Positions 62,933-64,000 of a DNA stretch of 64,000 bases are shown in pieces (position 1 is the stretch's first letter; every line of letters begins with the position of its first letter). Made by a program: the position numbers and the translations under genes. The notes below the pieces were generated by a model, which saw only the letters and a program-made list of their open reading frames with translations, was not told the DNA's origin and did no database searches. The DNA is taken from the NCBI GenBank assembly GCA_041394405.1, contig JAWKIF010000010.1, positions 62,001 through 126,000 of the forward strand, in the 5' to 3' direction. The DNA is from Microthrix sp041394405 (GTDB lineage: Bacteria > Actinomycetota > Acidimicrobiia > Acidimicrobiales > Microtrichaceae).

Positions 62933-64000
62933 CTACTGGTGGCGGTCCGGCAGCGTTTCGACCGGGGGCGGCTGTGCTTCGTCGATCCAGGTGAGCAGTC
63001 GGTTGGCGAGGTCTTGGTGTTGGTCGTGAGCTGCCAGCTTCGTGAGCCGGGCGCGGGCGTTGTCGCGCTGGACGTTGCGGGCGTCGGCATAGACGGCTTG
63101 GATGGTTTCGCCGATTTCGGGGTGCTCGGCGGCAGCGTCAGGTTGTTGCAGGAGCAGGAGGAGCGCTTGGATCAGCACGCCGTCGGGCGGGCGCTGGAGC
63201 AGCCGAGGGTTGGCGGCTGCCCACGACATCACGAGGTCCAGACGACCCTCGGCGACGGCCCGGTTGGCTGCGGTGAGTGCAGCCGCAGCATCGGCGGCAC
63301 CTCCGAAGGCGATGTCGGGGCCGACAGCTTCGCAAAGGCCTATCAATGCGAGGTGTTGGGCTGCGAGTGCTTGACCCTGCTCGACGGCCTGTTGCAGCAG
63401 GGCCTGTGGGAGTTCTCCCGTGAGGGGTTCGTGGTTGGCTTCGTAGAACGCTTGGCTGGCTTCCCAGGTGTCGGTGGATATCCATTGGTTCAGAAGGTGC
63501 GAAGCCCGGTCGTTTTCAACCAGCGCCGCCACCGCCTCGGTGATGCCCCCGGGGTGCTCGGCAACCATGGTCCACTCGGTGGCGAATCGGGTGCCGGGGA
63601 ATCGCTCTGCGAGCGAGTGCAAGCGTTCGTGGGCAGCGTTGTCGGTGATCCAGGAGGCGCCCGCTTGGGCGAGTTCGTCGAAGGACCCATGCGATGCGTG
63701 TTCCCATGCGTTGGCCAGTTCATAGTCGGCCTCCGTGGGGGCGACCGCCAGCCATCGAGGAGGGTCGACGTCGTCAAGGGCAAGATGGTGTTCTTCAACC
63801 GCAGCGGCCAAGGCCCGGCGGCCTTCACCGAGTAGTCGACCTTGACCGTCGGCGTCATGGCGGAGGCCAGCCAGGGCCTGTCTGGCGAGTGGGTTGCGCT
63901 CGGTCGCTTCGAGGGTGTCCGAGCCTGTCGCTTGGGCGAGCAGCCAGCCATCAGCCGGAGCGTCAAGGTCGGCCGAACACTCCAACCACGCAGGTGGTGC
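62933..64000 (-). CDS. Large helical-repeat protein, 5' end beyond the window
   Basis: The frame is open to the right edge, so only the C-terminal 355 or so residues are seen. The sequence is all-helical with many Leu, Ala, Glu and His and recurring pieces such as RTEWTMVAEHPGGI-type and LLQQAVEQGQALAAQHLAL helices, ending DEAQPPPVETLPDRHQ. The composition resembles the helical N-terminal regions of actinobacterial TPR/CHAT-type proteins, like the debris at the left edge, but no domain is recognised with confidence. Confidence 0.55.
   Translation of the reverse strand, partial: APPAWLECSADLDAPADGWLLAQATGSDTLEATERNPLARQALAGLRHDADGQGRLLGEGRRALAAAVEEHHLALDDVDPPRWLAVAPTEADYELANAWEHASHGSFDELAQAGASWITDNAAHERLHSLAERFPGTRFATEWTMVAEHPGGITEAVAALVENDRASHLLNQWISTDTWEASQAFYEANHEPLTGELPQALLQQAVEQGQALAAQHLALIGLCEAVGPDIAFGGAADAAAALTAANRAVAEGRLDLVMSWAAANPRLLQRPPDGVLIQALLLLLQQPDAAAEHPEIGETIQAVYADARNVQRDNARARLTKLAAHDQHQDLANRLLTWIDEAQPPPVETLPDRHQ

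Overview
The window is high-GC chromosomal DNA from an actinomycete-type bacterium. The indicators are a dnaK-grpE-dnaJ-hspR operon with an HspR-type inverted repeat at its promoter, an acyl-CoA carboxylase beta subunit followed by the small epsilon subunit, group III truncated globins, many GTG starts and four-base ATGA/GTGA gene overlaps. An Acidimicrobiia-like lineage (for example relatives of Microthrix or Ilumatobacter) fits the gene mix, but that is inference; no rRNA gene is present to fix the taxonomy.

Layout. 1-1826: minus-strand gene debris (tetratricopeptide-like repeats with shifting frames, an unidentified broken reading frame and a phage-integrase N-terminus) abutting tRNA-Ser(CGA). 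2.1-5.5 kb: a frameshifted CHAD gene, small membrane and secreted proteins, and tadA. 5.5-6.1 kb: a gene-free block holding a promoter-like element, several UUCG-capped hairpins and a strong terminal hairpin, a good candidate for an unannotated structured RNA. 6.1-9.7 kb: a nitrosative-stress/Fe-S cluster with a Ric-type repair protein, a YwiC-like membrane protein, a 43-residue membrane peptide, a cysteine-bearing HTH regulator and two coupled truncated globins. 9.9-13.6 kb: tRNA-Ser(GGA), SRP RNA, dnaX, ybaB and recR. 13.6-18.3 kb: thiolase, oxidoreductase, CBS protein, crotonyl-CoA carboxylase/reductase and methylmalonyl/ethylmalonyl-CoA epimerase. 19.2-23.6 kb: the HspR-regulated chaperone operon. 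23.7-33.6 kb: phosphoglycerate mutase, a PHP protein, an acyltransferase, an ATP-dependent DNA ligase, propionyl-CoA-type carboxylase, a phosphoesterase, a CoA transferase, a lipoprotein and a degenerate GGDEF protein. 33.8-39.8 kb: ethylmalonyl-CoA mutase, two LivG/LivF-like ATPases and an acyl-CoA synthetase. 39.8-52.7 kb: membrane and stress proteins, an ABC-2 exporter, a membrane acyltransferase whose SGNH domain has lost its catalytic residues, an ATP-grasp enzyme, tRNA-Gly(CCC), dehydrogenases and a Fic pseudogene. 52.7-60.4 kb: cupin, DEAD-box helicase, the copper-monooxygenase operon and dcd. 60.4-64 kb: a pseudo-receiver, a broken HTH gene, an alpha/beta hydrolase and a protein cut by the window edge.

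Genes that work together. ccr, the epimerase, ecm, the biotin carboxylase beta/epsilon pair and the thiolase are the spread-out parts of an ethylmalonyl-CoA route for acetyl-CoA and propionyl-CoA assimilation. The most striking locus is 54612-59686. Two paralogous membrane-anchored proteins each fuse a YceI-like domain, a one-heme cytochrome c domain and a complete PHM/DBM-type two-copper monooxygenase. A membrane-anchored cupredoxin-like protein is translationally coupled to one of them and a 45-residue membrane peptide lies between. I read this as a self-wired extracytoplasmic copper hydroxylase of unknown substrate. A 16-bp dyad upstream of this operon is nearly repeated upstream of the thiolase gene.
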